A stretch of 64,000 bases of DNA from Petaurus breviceps papuanus (GCA_028583685.1 JAMXIF010000032.1:4087711-4151710); one strand, 5' to 3'. Shown: positions 19,876 through 31,204, counted from the first letter of the stretch. Notes: a model not told the origin generated them from the letters alone. Translations and numbers: made by a program.

Positions 19876-20984
19876 CATAGATCTTACTTTCCTTTTCTCT
19901 ACTGTTCCTCACTTTTAAAAGTATCATTTCTTACCGAAAATAAAGAAGATAGACGTTTTGTCCTATGATAGACATTCTCCTGTGTTCCTGATTGTGAGAT
20001 TTATTACTACCCTCTGCCTTACTCATGATCATGTTTTACTATTTGCCATGAAATCTCCTCTCTGGGTCCATGCCCTCCCACCTTCTGAAGGTCAGTTGCC
20101 CCACAGAGCTTTGATTCTCCTTTGAGGCAGAATGCTTTCCATGGAGCCATCACACTCTCAGCAATGGTGGTCTCTCTAAGCAATAAATCTCTTCAGATTA
20201 TATCCTTGCTAAGATCCCCATTTTCCGTTATGGAATTTCATTTCTTACATGGGAAGTGTTCCTTCATTGGGACACTTTCCCATCACTGAATTGATATTCC
20301 CTTTTTCTATTCTCTTGTTTCAATCCTTTCCTTTATCACCTCATTTATTCTCTCTATAGGCACTCTTCTACCTGAGAAACTATAGATACTACTTTCCTTT
20401 CATTTTTACAATTGAATTGATTGTGATACATCACACTCTCCTCTCAATCTTCATCCCATTTCCCTTTTTATGCATTTTTTTCTATTCTCCAGTTTAGTCC
20501 CCCCAAAACAAACAAACAAATAAAAACATTGATCCAGCTGTAGGCAAGGTATTGTAAAGATTAGTCCGTGGAGTTTCACGCCTATTATTTCATCATCAAG
20601 TCTTTTAAAATTTTACTTCTACCCTGGTTTCCTTATGTCCTTTTAAAAAGAAATCTCTTAATGGTTCCCATATTATAATGTTATTATTGTTGTTTTAGCC
20701 ACTTAATTGTCTCTTACTTTCTAAGGCTTTTTTTTCCCCATTTTTCCTGAGGTAACTTATTTCATTACAGTCTCTTTGGTTGCCATATTTGTTTACTTTT
20801 TTGTGCTTCTATTGTCTGAGGTGTTTGCAAAATAAATAATCTATTCATATTTTTGTAGGAAAACTTCAAATGTCTATCTTTTAATGAACATATTTTTTTC
20901 ATTGATGCTTACTTTTGAAAAGTATGTCATGAATGGATCTCAGAACCTAAGACCACGGGTTTTTTGCACAGCCCTGATGGAGTA
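19876..20984. other. T-rich unassigned region
   Basis: About 1.1 kb, T/C-rich on the plus strand, no gene. A short hairpin is visible at 20249-20283 ('atgggaagtgt' pairs with 'acactttcccat', one bulge). It could be old LINE material too decayed for me to name. Confidence 0.35.
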
Positions 20985-21285
20985 TGAGTTATCTATCACC
21001 TCCTCCATGATGTTTTCCCTGATTTTTCCTCTACCTTCCCATCTGGAAGCCATCTCTGGCTCCTCAGATTTTTATAGCAACTTGTCCAGATCCCTCCTTT
21101 GTGCTTACCTCATTTTAACATGAAATTTTTTAAATTTATTTTTTAATTAAAAAATCTAAACTTATAAAATTGCATTGTTATATGGCTTTAATAGAATATA
21201 AGGTCCTTGTGAGTAGATATTTTCTCATTTTATTTTTGTATACTCAGTGGCTAGCACAGTGCCCCAATACATGTTTATTGAATAG
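20985..21285 (+). mobile_element. L2 3' end
   Basis: 'cacctcctccatgatgtttt', 'gaatataaggtccttgtgag', 'ggctagcacagtgccccaat', terminus 'catgtttattgaatag'. Confidence 0.8.
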
Positions 21286-21434
21286 AATTGTCACAATGCT
21301 ACATGAGTGTTACATTATATGTGTCATTGCAGTATTTCCTCTTTATTCAGATGTCACCTATGTGATCATGACTTAGGATAGTTTGTATCCTCCAACCAAG
21401 GGAAGGAGGAAGGAAATAGGCATTTATGAAATAT

Positions 21435-21670
21435 CTGAAATATACCAGGGACTTGGTTAAGAGTTTTATAAATATTACCTCATTTGATCCTTACAACAAC
21501 TCTATGAGATCGGTGCTATTATTATTCCCACTTTACAGTTGAGGAAACTCAGACAGACTAAAAGTAAATGCAGGGTCACAAAGCATGTAAGTGTCTGGAA
21601 TCTGATTTGAACTCAGATCTTTCTGATTCCCAGTCCAGTGCTCGATTCTCTGTGCTACTTAGCTGCCTCA
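21435..21670 (-). mobile_element. long-form CORE-SINE
   Basis: Plus strand reads 'tttataaatattacctcatt', 'tccttacaacaactctatg', 'ctttacagttgaggaaactc', 'tttgaactcagatctttc', 'gtgctacttagctgcc'. A near full-length old SINE in reverse. Confidence 0.8.
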
Positions 21671-21919
21671 GAACATAACTAGACACAGTGTGCTAACAAG
21701 TAAAGAAATGCTAATATTTATCTTGTGAGTCTGATACGAAAAAAAGTTTATTGGAGCCCCTAAGACTCAGCTTAGTGATTTGTTCTTAGAACAGGGCACT
21801 GTTTGCACTCTGATTAATAAAAGTTGATTGCAAGCATTGAAAGATGTTAAATCTAATTAGTGTTCCCTTGCACTAGTTAGCATATATAATGGTCAGTCAG
21901 TTACAAGAGAGCATACTGT

Positions 21920-22072
21920 TACAGAAAGTTATTTCAGAAGCCATCTAGTCTGACTCTTACTTTTTTGGAGATGAGGAAATTGAGATGCACGGACTTTAAG
22001 TGACTTTCCCAGGGTCACACAGGTAGAAGTTATTTGAACTCAGACCCTTTGATTACAGAGCCATTGTTTTTT
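21920..22072 (-). mobile_element. MIR-type CORE-SINE
   Basis: 'ggagatgaggaaattgagat', 'ctttcccagggtcacacagg', 'tttgaactcagaccc'. Confidence 0.8.
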
Positions 22073-22074
22073 TC

Positions 22075-22679
22075 CATTATGATGTGTACACATACATGTG
22101 TACAAGCAGATTCTGAGCTGGTGTCCACATGATTACACAGAAACAATGAGGGCTTTTTGTTTAAATATTGGGACTCTCAAGCTACTTGACCCAGAGCCAA
22201 AAAAATCCAATAACAACAAAATAAAATTCAAAGCTGAATTGTAAATCCCCCAAAGAACCCAAGTATAGATTGGAAATGCTGACACAACCTTAACAACAGA
22301 GCACAAACGGCCCACCATGATTAGTTTACCTTTCAATTTGATCAGATTTCAGCTCCTGAGGACTTTGTGTAAGGATTCCAGGAGAAACAAAGGATTAACC
22401 ACTCATATCACAGCTTAAAGTCCCTTCAGAGCCTTTATTGACTTTTTAAAGTTCACGCTGAATGGGCTCTTGAAGGCCCTGGAAAACTTGATGACTGCTA
22501 AGAGCCTAAATCCCACATGGGCAGAAGACTTGGGCAGGCAAAGGAAAAAAAAAAAGCAGGCAAGGAAGAGGGATGGAATTAGCTGCATGAGAAACTCCCT
22601 TTCCTTCCTCCATACCGTGCCAGCATATATCCTGAGGAATGATTCTTTTATTCCCACAGAGACCCAGGCTAACCCAGTT
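22075..22679. other. unassigned sequence
   Basis: No repeat or known gene. Short open frames on both strands at 22415-22721 overlap each other and lack domains. Confidence 0.35.
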
Positions 22680-22985
22680 TAGGCTCCAGGGGTTAGGAGA
22701 CCACTCCAAAATTCCCTTCATTAAAGGGTTGAATCCTTGGCAAAAAAAGTCAATGATGAATAAATTGCAATTGTTATTTAATTACATGGAATCCCTGAAT
22801 GGCCCACATGACTCACAGAAAGGCACCAAAGTTGCAAAAGGAGAATCTGCTCCCAAGCAATTAAAATGATACTACTTATTCATTAGCTAGCACTCTCCAA
22901 AGTCATGAATGGTAGTTCATAAAATGTTCACTCACTCTTTCTCAGAGAGAAAGAAAACTAATTCTATTGTGTCTCTCCAAATACC
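22680..22985. promoter_or_regulatory. weak candidate conserved non-coding element
   Basis: Repeat-free AT-rich block with homeobox and other factor-like words ('attgttatttaattacatgg', 'agcaattaaaatgat', 'ttcattagctag', 'gattgaatcc'-type). Resembles vertebrate non-coding elements in texture. Without an alignment this is low confidence. Confidence 0.3.
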
Positions 22986-23002
22986 AATCAATTAATGACA
23001 AG

Positions 23003-23215
23003 CCTAGATCATAGAGTGTGCAAGGACTTCAAGAGATCATGTGGTCTATGCTCCTGTTTTCAGAGGGGTAAGGTGTCTTTACCCCTATTTTACAGATGTG
23101 CTCTTTAAAGGCCATAGGGGTTAATAAATAGGCTTACCCAGAGTCCCACAGTGATCAAGGAAGTCCTAGAACGCAGATTGTCCTACCGCCTTGTGTTGCT
23201 TCCCATGCTATAGGG
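23003..23215 (-). mobile_element. MIR-type CORE-SINE
   Basis: 'gatcatgtggtctatgctcc', 'ctattttacagatgtgctc', 'acccagagtcccacagtg', diverged. Confidence 0.65.
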
Positions 23216-23640
23216 TCACAAAGAGGAGAAAATCATAAAAGTGCCCTGGGAAGTGAAGAAGAGACCACAATTATATGTTTTTCTGGGTTGCTGAGAGCCT
23301 TTCTTCACCCTGAAATTTTCTGCTACTTACTGACTTAGGACTGAAATCTTACTATTAGAGTGGCTACTTGAATGTCCAATACAGATAACCTTAAATGGTA
23401 TTATACTGATTATCAGTCATTTATACCTCAAAATGGATAATCTATTATATATAATTTAGATAAACATGTATGCACATATGCTTATGTGATGTATAGATAT
23501 AGATATAAATGAACAATGAATTGAGCTCAGTATTTAATAGGTTCAATAGTAGAAGAAAAAACTAGATTGTCTTTAGGAAATTACAAACTTCCTTTCAGTT
23601 TGGGAAAATGCAAATGACCCCAAACTTGCCCATATTCTAT
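23216..23640. other. unassigned AT-rich sequence
   Basis: No repeat or gene recognised. Short TA-rich run at 23445-23515. Confidence 0.35.
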
Positions 23641-23641
23641 T

Positions 23642-23890
23642 GCTAGGTGTCCAGGTGGTATAGTAAATAGAGCACTGAACCTGGGGTAAAGAAGATCTGA
23701 GTTTAAATCAGACCTCAGGTATTCACTGTGTGACCCTAGGAAAGTCACTTAATTGTTGTCTCAGTTTCCTCATCTGTAAAGTAAGGATAATAACATCTAC
23801 CTCCCAGTGTAATTGTAAAGATAAAATGAGATATCTGTAAAGCACTGGGCAGATTTAAAGAGTTATATAGATGCTTTATTGTTATTTATG
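23642..23890 (+). mobile_element. CORE-SINE, long form
   Basis: Head 'ggtggtatagtaaatagagc', core 'cactgtgtgaccctaggaaa', then 'ggataataacatctacctcc', 'gataaaatgagatatctgta', 'ttatatagatgctttattg'. The 3' part shows the typical long tail. Confidence 0.85.
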
Positions 23891-23964
23891 TTATATTATT
23901 TATATATTACATAATACTTATATATTATACCTTCACAATATTGTTATATGGTTCATTATGAAAT

Positions 23965-24108
23965 TGGAATCATAGATCTAGAGTTCAAATGTCATCCCCC
24001 ATGTTTCACAGATTAGGAAACTGAGGCTTAGTGACTTGCCCAATGTCTATTAAATAGTAAGTATGAGAGGTAGAATTTAAGCTCAGGTCCTCTGACTCTA
24101 AGAGCCTT
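23965..24108 (-). mobile_element. MIR-type CORE-SINE
   Basis: 'cagattaggaaactgaggct', 'tagtgacttgcccaatgtc', 'agctcaggtcctctgactc'. Confidence 0.8.
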
Positions 24109-24599
24109 TTTTTCCCTGGTCCCTTAAGAAGTAAAAATTAGCATCAGCCAGAGGAAAACAGAAAGGTACATGATAAGTATAAGCAGATTACAATACATAA
24201 CAAATAAGGAACCACAAAGGGGAATTGGAACAAGGATACTATTAAGGAAATGAAGGATTTAAAAGGAAAATGGATAATTTTATTATATATTTAAAAGGAA
24301 AAGCAAGTTGTGTAGATTTGCAGTTTCATGTATAATTATCTTTTTTTTTATTATACTATGTTGTGGGAATGCTTATTTTAGTCCATAAATTTAAAATAAA
24401 ATAATAATTTTTTAAAAATGGAGATTCAGATAACCAATACACAACTTATTTTCTCTAGTGGTACACTTACAATGAAAAGAGAAAGCGAAGAAGGACCCAC
24501 AAAGTTTAGTATACCCACTGTGGGCAAACTTTGAGAAGGACATAGACAACAGTCACACATTATAGGCATGCCCAAATGGATTATGATCAGCCTTGTTGA
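24109..24599. other. unassigned AT-rich sequence
   Basis: No gene or repeat recognised. AT-rich around 24240-24420. Confidence 0.3.
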
Positions 24600-26310
24600 A
24601 GTTAATATCCATGTGTAATGGTAATGAGAATTTGAAGATCTTCCCTGCCCCCTAATAGGCTGAATGTAATCACATGGAGCCTGTAGTGGGGGGAGTTTGC
24701 TAAAGGATGGCATAGAACCCATAGGAAGCCGGGAGTTAGAGCAGCTAGCCAGTGGGACAGAGAGAAAGGCAGCCAAGAGGACAGCTAAGCTTGGGAGGGT
24801 GTGTTTGTGTGTAATGGCAAGCAAAGCAGTTAACACCTTGTTTCAGCTATTTAGTTGACACTTTGTTTCAGTTCTTGGCCATGATTGTATCAAGTATTTA
24901 CTTGTGAACCCCACAACTTGCAAACACTGGAACTTGTGAACTCCTCTTGCTGATGCAACAGGAAGGGGAGGAGCTAATGACCACATATAAGGAGAGGCCC
25001 AGGCTGGAGAGAGCAGAAGTGAGAAGGGAACTCTTGTGGTAGAGGAGAAATCTTGTGGCATCCTGGCACTCTGTTTGTCTGCTCTGTCTGTGGTGATGTT
25101 TGTTTGTGATACTTTGTACAGAAGCCCTGGGACCTTACAGCAAGCTCTGAAAGAGGATTTTCTGGTTGTATGTGTACAGAATCCTGGAGGAGGGTTTTGG
25201 AGGTCCTGGGACTTTACTGATGATTTGTGCTGACCTCTTGGACCTTGTTTGTGGGTCTGTGTTGATTTCTATACTGATAATTTATGTTGAGTTCTCAGAT
25301 CTTGTTGGTGGGTTTCCCAGGAAGATAGTGAATTGATGATGGTTCCAGCAATGTGCATGAATATTAATGTGGCTCTGTCAAGCTTTGTCTTCCCAGAAAC
25401 AGGATCTGTGAAGGACTTGAGGTGGACTGAACACTGTAAGCTCCAATATGGAATGGGAACTAGACAAGGAATTGGACAAGGAGCTGAGAGCTGTCTGCCT
25501 TTGAATCCAGGTGACAGCTGGATAGATTCAAACAGGAGCTGGGACCATGGAAGAGGAACCATGGAATCTGAGAGCCACCCTCTAGTCAGGATGAAAAATC
25601 CTCTCTTTGAGTATTTAATGCAAACTGAGAAGATCATGATTTACTATGGCCTAGGTGTGGGAGGACTTTGTACTCTGTATACTGCACCTCTTCAGGATGA
25701 TTGAATTAAGGGTAATTGGAAACTAATCTCCAGTAAAGAAGGAAGACTTTTTGACTGAGAGATTAAGACAATGTGACCTTTGTACTTTGTACTTTGCAAG
25801 CCTCCTTAAGGATGATTGAATTGAGAATTTACTAAATGATTGAGTTGCTAAATGATTGTACTTTGTTTAAAACTATGTGGCCACTTTGGTGAAAACTATG
25901 TGACCATTTTACTAATAAGTTGTTATGTCATAACATTGTGAATGCTGTACTTTGATTTCTGTCAATGTTTTGTCTTAGTTTGTTACTGAATAAATAGAGA
26001 GTTCACTACACTATGTAATCAGAATCTTGAAGCTGTTCACAACAGCAGTCCTCTGGAAAGCTGCTCCTGCTTGGCTTTACATTGTGGAAAATCTAAAGGA
26101 TGATGTGTCTCCCTGCTTTGTTATGGTGTATTAACTTCTTTGTTACTATGATGGATTTGATTTTCTGCTGTCTGAATACATGTTTTGCTTCTGTCTTCTG
26201 TATGGAGAGTCTGTTATAATTTGCAATTGTGAACTATGCCAGCATATTCATAGTCGCTGTTGGTGCTGTGAATATTGTGTTGGCACTACACCATATTGCT
26301 GACATCACAA
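24600..26310 (+). mobile_element. LTR-like repeat unit, copy 1 (about 1.7 kb)
   Basis: Both ends resemble the unit at 47575-48180: near the left 'gaagatcttccctgcccc' and 'cagctaagcttgggaggg'. Near the right 'gagagtctgttataatttg', 'gccagcatattcatag' and 'gctgtgaatattg'. The middle holds a TATA-like 'accacatataaggag' (24982), an AATAAA (25990), and duplicated phrases ('aggatgattgaatt' twice). No gag, pol or env frame is recognised. Solitary LTR, possibly with a second LTR nested inside, is my reading. It is a fossil with uncertain limits. Confidence 0.45.
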
Positions 26311-26578
26311 ATTCATTTGAGTGTTTGAGTGGATCAGAGACTAAATTTTGATAAGTGAGGGCAAAGGGGTCACTTGAGCCCCAAAGGGAAAGGTTATAAG
26401 GGCAGGAATATTCCTATGTGTATAGGGAAAGGGATGGAAGTGACAAATGTCAAAGACAAACTTTATGTCATTCACAATTTTATCCACAGTTGACTGGTCT
26501 TCCATCACTTTCTGTGAGGAATATACTGTGTCAGTTCTAATTTTGATTGGCAAAGTGTTTGGTTAAGAAAATAACTGA
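26311..26578. other. unassigned sequence
   Basis: No gene or repeat recognised. Confidence 0.35.
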
Positions 26579-26742
26579 GGGGCAGCTAGGTGGTGCAGTG
26601 AATAGAGCACCAGCCCTGGAGTCAGGAGGACCTGAGTTCAAATCCAGCCTCAGACACAACACAAAAAACTAGCTGTGTGACCTTGGGCAAGTCACAACCC
26701 CAGTTGCCCTACCTTCCCCCCTCCCAAAAGCAAAAAAAAAAA
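26579..26742 (+). mobile_element. WSINE1-like SINE with target-site duplication
   Basis: Head 'ggcagctaggtggtgcagtg', B box 'gttcaaatcc', A-rich linker 'acacaaaaaactagc', 'tgaccttgggcaagtcac', poly(A). 13-bp duplication 'agaaaataactga' at 26566-26578 and 'agaaaataattga' at 26743-26755 (one difference). Confidence 0.96.
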
Positions 26743-26849
26743 AGAAAATAATTGAATGGCCTAGAAAGCTAACCAAAGATTTCAACAACCTAGCATGGAG
26801 AGCTTTTATCTTCTGAGGTGAAATTGTATCTAGAATTTCCAGGCTTTAC

Positions 26850-27300
26850 TTTATAATAAGCCTGCCTTCAACAGCTCAACCTTGCTATTTTGTCATTCCT
26901 CTGGTTTTCTTTCCTTTACCGGATAGACGGTGCCCTGAATGTTCAAAATAAATGGGGAGTATTTGACAAATGAATCTACTAATTTCCATTTCTATTCTGT
27001 ACTTTGTGTACAAGGTTTGTGACTACCTCCACAATCACAGCTTGTGAAGTATACCTGAAGGTGCCTATCTGATTGACTTCCTCAATCTATATGCAGATTT
27101 GTGCTACACCAGTAAATAATTTGTAACGATTTGCATGGAGTTTATAGTCTTTTCAATCCAACCTTGATCATTTGTAAATTGTTTCTATTCATGTGCAGAT
27201 CAACTGTAATAAGATTGCTAATAAAAAAGCAGTTAATAAAATTTATAATGGGAAGCTGAAGCATAACTTAGAAGGGGATTTTTGACATAAGGGCCTCTTT
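26850..27300. promoter_or_regulatory. candidate conserved non-coding element
   Basis: Repeat-free, AT-rich, with words typical of developmental enhancers: 'aacgatttgcatgg' (octamer-like), 'ccagtaaataatttg', 'gtaataagattgctaat', 'gcagttaataaaatttat', plus 'accggatagacgg' CpGs. Function and conservation are inferred from texture only. Confidence 0.4.
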
Positions 27301-27834
27301 CAGGCTGTGGGCAAAAAAAAAAAAAGATGAATAAAATTCTATTTGTTTTGCTTTATATTCTAAAGAAGGCCTTATGGCAAAATGAAAGTCTTGAATCATG
27401 TTACTCTCAGGATCTGGATTTACCTTGTCTGGGGAGCTGAGATGTTTTCCAGTCTGGAATACTGAGAAACTTTTGCCAACAACTTGTCTAGGCAGGAATT
27501 CCAAATATGGAGAGCTAGGATTGGTGGTAGTTATAGAATAAAATGATGGTTCTTAGCAGGCTATTCTATAACTCAATGAACCAGTCACTGAGCAACTATC
27601 TGCAAATGTACCCGGCAGATAATAGGATGTGGCTTAATGGGAGGAACCAATGAGAACCTTTTCCTTGGGGTTCTGGTTCTGGAGATGAGCTGCTGAAATG
27701 CTATATCTCATTAACTCCATGCTGATCAGGTTACTGGCACAACCCGAACACAGCTTTTTAAACAACTTAACCCTTTGGTAGATGCCACATTGCAGGAGCT
27801 TATTAAGATTGCTTAAACAGTACGAGAACAAAGT
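27301..27834. other. unassigned sequence
   Basis: No gene or repeat recognised. An A-run lies at 27314. Confidence 0.35.
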
Positions 27835-28015
27835 TTGAATCAATAAGCATTTATTAAGTGCTTACTGTGTGCCAGACACTGTGCAAAATGCTAGAAATAC
27901 AAATAAAAGCAAAAGGGGAGGGGGAAGGGAGGAGGAAGGAAAGATACTCGTACAGGGACATGGTAGAGACAGTTCAGAGAGCAGAATAGAGCCTAGAGGG
28001 AAATGAAGCCATGGC
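27835..28015 (-). mobile_element. L2 3' end
   Basis: 'caataagcatttattaagtg', 'tactgtgtgccagacactg', 'aaatgctagaaatacaaat'. Followed by purine-rich sequence. Confidence 0.8.
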
Positions 28016-28111
28016 TGGCCTGGTCACCTTCCTTAAAATGAAAGCTCTGGGAGGAGTCAACATTAATGGGACAAGGAAGAGGTCACATTAATAGGATAAA
28101 TTTCCTGGGTG

Positions 28112-28268
28112 AGAAATTTAGATTTGGAAGATTTAGAGCTGGCAGATACCTTAGAGATTTCTGAGGTGCCTCCCAGTTCTAAATTTTTGGTCCTATAGCC
28201 TAGTTTACCACCTCCCTTCATTTTACAGATTAAGAAATTGAAGAGCACGGTTAGAGAGCCAGAAGTTG
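28112..28268 (-). mobile_element. MIR fragment
   Basis: 'agagctggcagatacct', 'cctcccagttctaaattttt' and 'cattttacagattaagaaat' in the order of a reverse CORE-SINE. Confidence 0.55.
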
Positions 28269-28269
28269 A

Positions 28270-28745
28270 TAGCTGAAGTAATCGGTGGCCATTTGGTCTA
28301 ACCTGTGCCTGAACAAGAGAGGTCACTCAGCCTTTACCTGAAGATGTCTAGCGCCCCAGGGAGACTCCTCTGTTTTCATTCCACTGAGCAATAATGCCAA
28401 TTGTTCGATTTGTTTTTTTACACGCCACTTCATTTGGCCTCTCTGACACTTCCACTGATTGCTCCTTGTTCTACCTTCTCAGGCCGTGTAAAATCAGATC
28501 TAATTCCTCCTCAACGTGATAGATTTTCAACTATCTTGTCTGCCCTTCCCCTCTTAAATCTTCTCTTCTCTAGCATACACATCCCCAATTCCTTCTATTA
28601 GTTCTCATACAGTATTATCTCTAGTCCCCTCACCATCCTAATCTCTCTCCTCTGGATATGTTCCAGCTTAGCAGTGTCCCTCCTAAAACACCACACCCCA
28701 GAACTGAATTATCCATGTGGCCTAACTGTAGCAGAGAATCATCCA
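28270..28745 (+). mobile_element. CR1/L3 LINE 3' end
   Basis: Shows CR1/L3 3'-end landmarks in sense: 'ttggtctaacctgtgcctga', 'gattgctccttgttctacct', 'tccccaattccttctattag', 'gtcccctcaccatcctaat', 'cctctggatatgttccag', 'caccccagaactgaattatc'. These match the amniote CR1 ending. Non-coding and ancient. Confidence 0.8.
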
Positions 28746-28763
28746 AGGCTACATACTTGATCT

Positions 28764-28843
28764 TTTTTTTTTTTTGCCTTTTGAAGGGCAATTGGGGTTA
28801 AATAACTTGCCCAAGGTTGCACAGCTAGTTTTTGTGTGTGGGT
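28764..28843 (-). mobile_element. truncated WSINE1-like SINE
   Basis: Only the 3' part is present: poly(T), 'gaagggcaattggggttaaa', 'cttgcccaaggttgcacagc', then the linker 'tagtttttgtgtgtggg'. Imperfect target-site duplication ('ctacatacttgatct' at 28749, 'ttacatacttagtct' at 28844). Confidence 0.88.
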
Positions 28844-28845
28844 GT

Positions 28846-28945
28846 TACATACTTAGTCTTTAGCAAGTAGGAAAGCCAGGATCTGAACCTGAATGCTTGG
28901 AATCCAAACTCAATGTCCTTTCAGTGCTATTATGCTCATCTCTAA
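28846..28945 (-). mobile_element. MIR fragment
   Basis: 'ggaaagccaggatctgaacc' followed by 'aatccaaactcaatgtcc' is the reverse of a MIR head. Confidence 0.5.
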
Positions 28946-29199
28946 GGCAATGCATAAGAAAAATTCATTCTGCAATACCTTTCAAAAGTCTGATTTTAGA
29001 GAAAAAGAAAAATTATGAGAAAAATTTATCCTACCATATAGTACAGAACACAATAGTTATAGGGAATCTCCATGAATGTTCCTCCCATCTCCCCATCACC
29101 ACCAGTATTATGGAATACAGAATTCCAGAGTCACAAAAAAAACCTAGAGAAATAATTTGGTCCAGTCTTTAGGTATGAGAGTAGTTAAAAAAAATCCAC

Positions 29200-29930
29200 T
29201 CCTTTCTTTCATCAGTCTGGGAATAAAGAAGCTATAAAATTCTGAGTCTCATGCTGTTGTTTAGCTACCCTGACAATTAAAAAATAATGCTCCTTGGATA
29301 TGTTCAGAATCTCTCCTGCTTTAATTTAACCTGTTCTTTTTATTTGGACCTGTATTAAAATGGGTAGCAATCACAGGATCATAGACCTATATAACTAGAA
29401 AGGACCTCAGAGGCAAGGTAGTTCATTGATCCCTACTCCCTCTCCAATTCTATGGATGATGAAACAGCTCTGGGTCACACACCTAATAAGCTTTCAGAAG
29501 TAGGATTTGAACCCAGGTTTTCTGATTCCACAGTCAAAGCTTGTTCCCCCTGTACCACACTGGCTCATAGATGACAATCTCATGAAAACTCTTCATATAT
29601 TGGAAAACAATCATGAAGTTATCCCCTAGTTTTCTTCTCTCCACTTACAAATATCCCGATTCCTCTTTCTGAATTGTTTGCCATGAAGTTCCTAAGGGTC
29701 TGGGAGCATTCTCAATGAATAAACAGCCTAAAGGTTCATTATTGTTCTTCTCTAAACAATAAATCAGTTCCTATCTGGAATGCTCCAGAGTACCAATGGC
29801 ACATTTCAGACCAGTGGTAAAGCCCCATGTGGCAGTTACCAGCTAGACTGTTTTAAGTAGATCACCTCAATTTCCCCTCTTGTCATTCCAGCACCCTTCC
29901 TGAGCTCTGCATCTCATTCAGAAATCTCTT
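29200..29930 (+). mobile_element. CR1/L3 LINE piece split by a MIR
   Basis: 29255-29355 and 29570-29700 carry CR1/L3-like text ('atgctccttggatatg', 'tcatgaagttatcccctag', 'ttttcttctctccacttac', 'gattcctctttctgaattg'). The two parts are separated by a reverse MIR. Confidence 0.6.
29362..29568 (-). mobile_element. MIR-type CORE-SINE
   Basis: 'cacaggatcatagacctat', 'actagaaaggacctcagagg', 'gatgatgaaacagctctggg', 'tttgaacccaggttttctg'. Inserted in the CR1/L3 piece. Confidence 0.8.
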
Positions 29931-29994
29931 GTATACCATACATTCAGACAGCTTTGCCTGGGGTTCAGGGACTTGTGCCAATTGCTTCAATGGC

Positions 29995-30565
29995 TGAATT
30001 TCTCATACGATATTTTTATAGAATAAGGAGTGATTGAGAGTGGGAATTGCAGATCAGAGGGAGGCAGCAAAATGTCATCTGCATTACATAATTTGTACTA
30101 TCACTTGTCAACACTGATCCCCTTAATGCTGTCCTTTGACGGATGAGCTAGGCAGGGTTTTAGAATGCTAAGGAGTAAAAGAGAGGATAAAAGGACAACC
30201 GTGTTTGATTCCCCTCCGCAGTCCAAAGGATTTGAAAGTCATGACACTGGTTATTACTATCGTCTTTGGAGAGATGAACTGAAACTTAATCTATCTAATA
30301 AAATTGCCTCGAGAGATAAACTTAATCTAAACTTTCTTTCAGATATCTCTCAGTGTAATCTAATGGATTTTTCTTGGTCTCCATTGCTGCAGCCGACAGT
30401 CGTAGGGAAGATAGACCTTTCACGCTAATTAATCCACTTCAGTCCTGTCAAATGGACTTGGAACGTGGGAGAGAGTCGTGCTTCTGAATGTGCCTGGGAG
30501 CCCACATTAAATAGGGCTGGCAGATTGAGACAACCTCCGCCCAGCATTCCCATAATGCTAGGAGA
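29995..30565. promoter_or_regulatory. candidate conserved non-coding element with TAATC/GATA motifs
   Basis: About 570 bp with no recognisable repeat and about twelve retained CpGs. The word 'aaacttaatcta' occurs twice, 36 bp apart (30282-30293, 30318-30329). Further TAATC words lie at 30356 and, as a perfect OTX/PITX-type TAATCC, at 30430. GATA words occur in 'gaggataaaagg' and 'gagagataaac'. An 87-codon open frame (30165-30428) spans part of it but resembles no family, so an enhancer is the better reading. Confidence 0.55.
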
Positions 30566-30609
30566 TGGAGTTTCCAAAGAAACTTGGAGGGTGACAGGGA
30601 AGAGGAGAA

Positions 30610-30800
30610 CATCTAGTGGTGTAATGTGGAAAGAATGCCCGATGTAGAGTCAGACAACATGTGTTTGAATCCTCACTCTACAACTTAGACCAAGTTTTCC
30701 CACTCTAGGATTTAGTTTCCTCAACTCTAAAATGAGGGGATTGAACTAGATGACCTCTGATGCCCTTCCACCTCTAAATCTAAAATTCTATGGTCTTCCA
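30610..30800 (+). mobile_element. MIR/THER1-like CORE-SINE
   Basis: 'gatgtagagtcagacaacat', 'ggatttagtttcctcaactc', tail 'ggattgaactagatgacctc'. Confidence 0.85.
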
Positions 30801-31204
30801 TGATGAGTGATGAGCAGGTATTATCACTACAAGACAGGGTCAAGGATGGGAAAGAACCTGAACTTGCAACTTGATTCTCTTGGTTCCTTGCCTTTTCTGA
30901 GAATGTATGAACTACTCTAGAACACTGGGAGATATCCTGCCCCTGCCACATGACATTAAGATGAGTCTACCCTAGGACTTTTCCTATATTGGCTCCCAAA
31001 ATAATAAGTTTCTTTTTCTTGTATTTAGAATTTTAATAAAAAATTATAGTTGCCTACATTACCATTACATTCTTAAATATATAAATACGCACACAGGATA
31101 CCTGGGCTGGTCTCTCATCATAAAAAATAATAACACATAGATTTATTATCTGGTTATAACCTCCACTGGTCTGATGTCCTACTCTGTTGACCTTGAATGA
31201 GTTA
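30801..31204. other. unassigned sequence
   Basis: No gene or repeat recognised. Confidence 0.35.

Noticed and set aside
20249-20283. Short hairpin considered as a microRNA precursor
   Set aside because: Stem of about 11 bp is far too short, and the loop context is T-rich with no extended pairing.
24426-24836. 136-codon minus open frame
   Set aside because: Lies across the boundary of the LTR-like unit and matches no known retroviral or cellular protein.
30165-30428. 87-codon frame within the 30 kb island, with an acceptor-like 'cccctccgcag'
   Set aside because: No donor fits and no family resemblance. The motif cluster favours a non-coding element.
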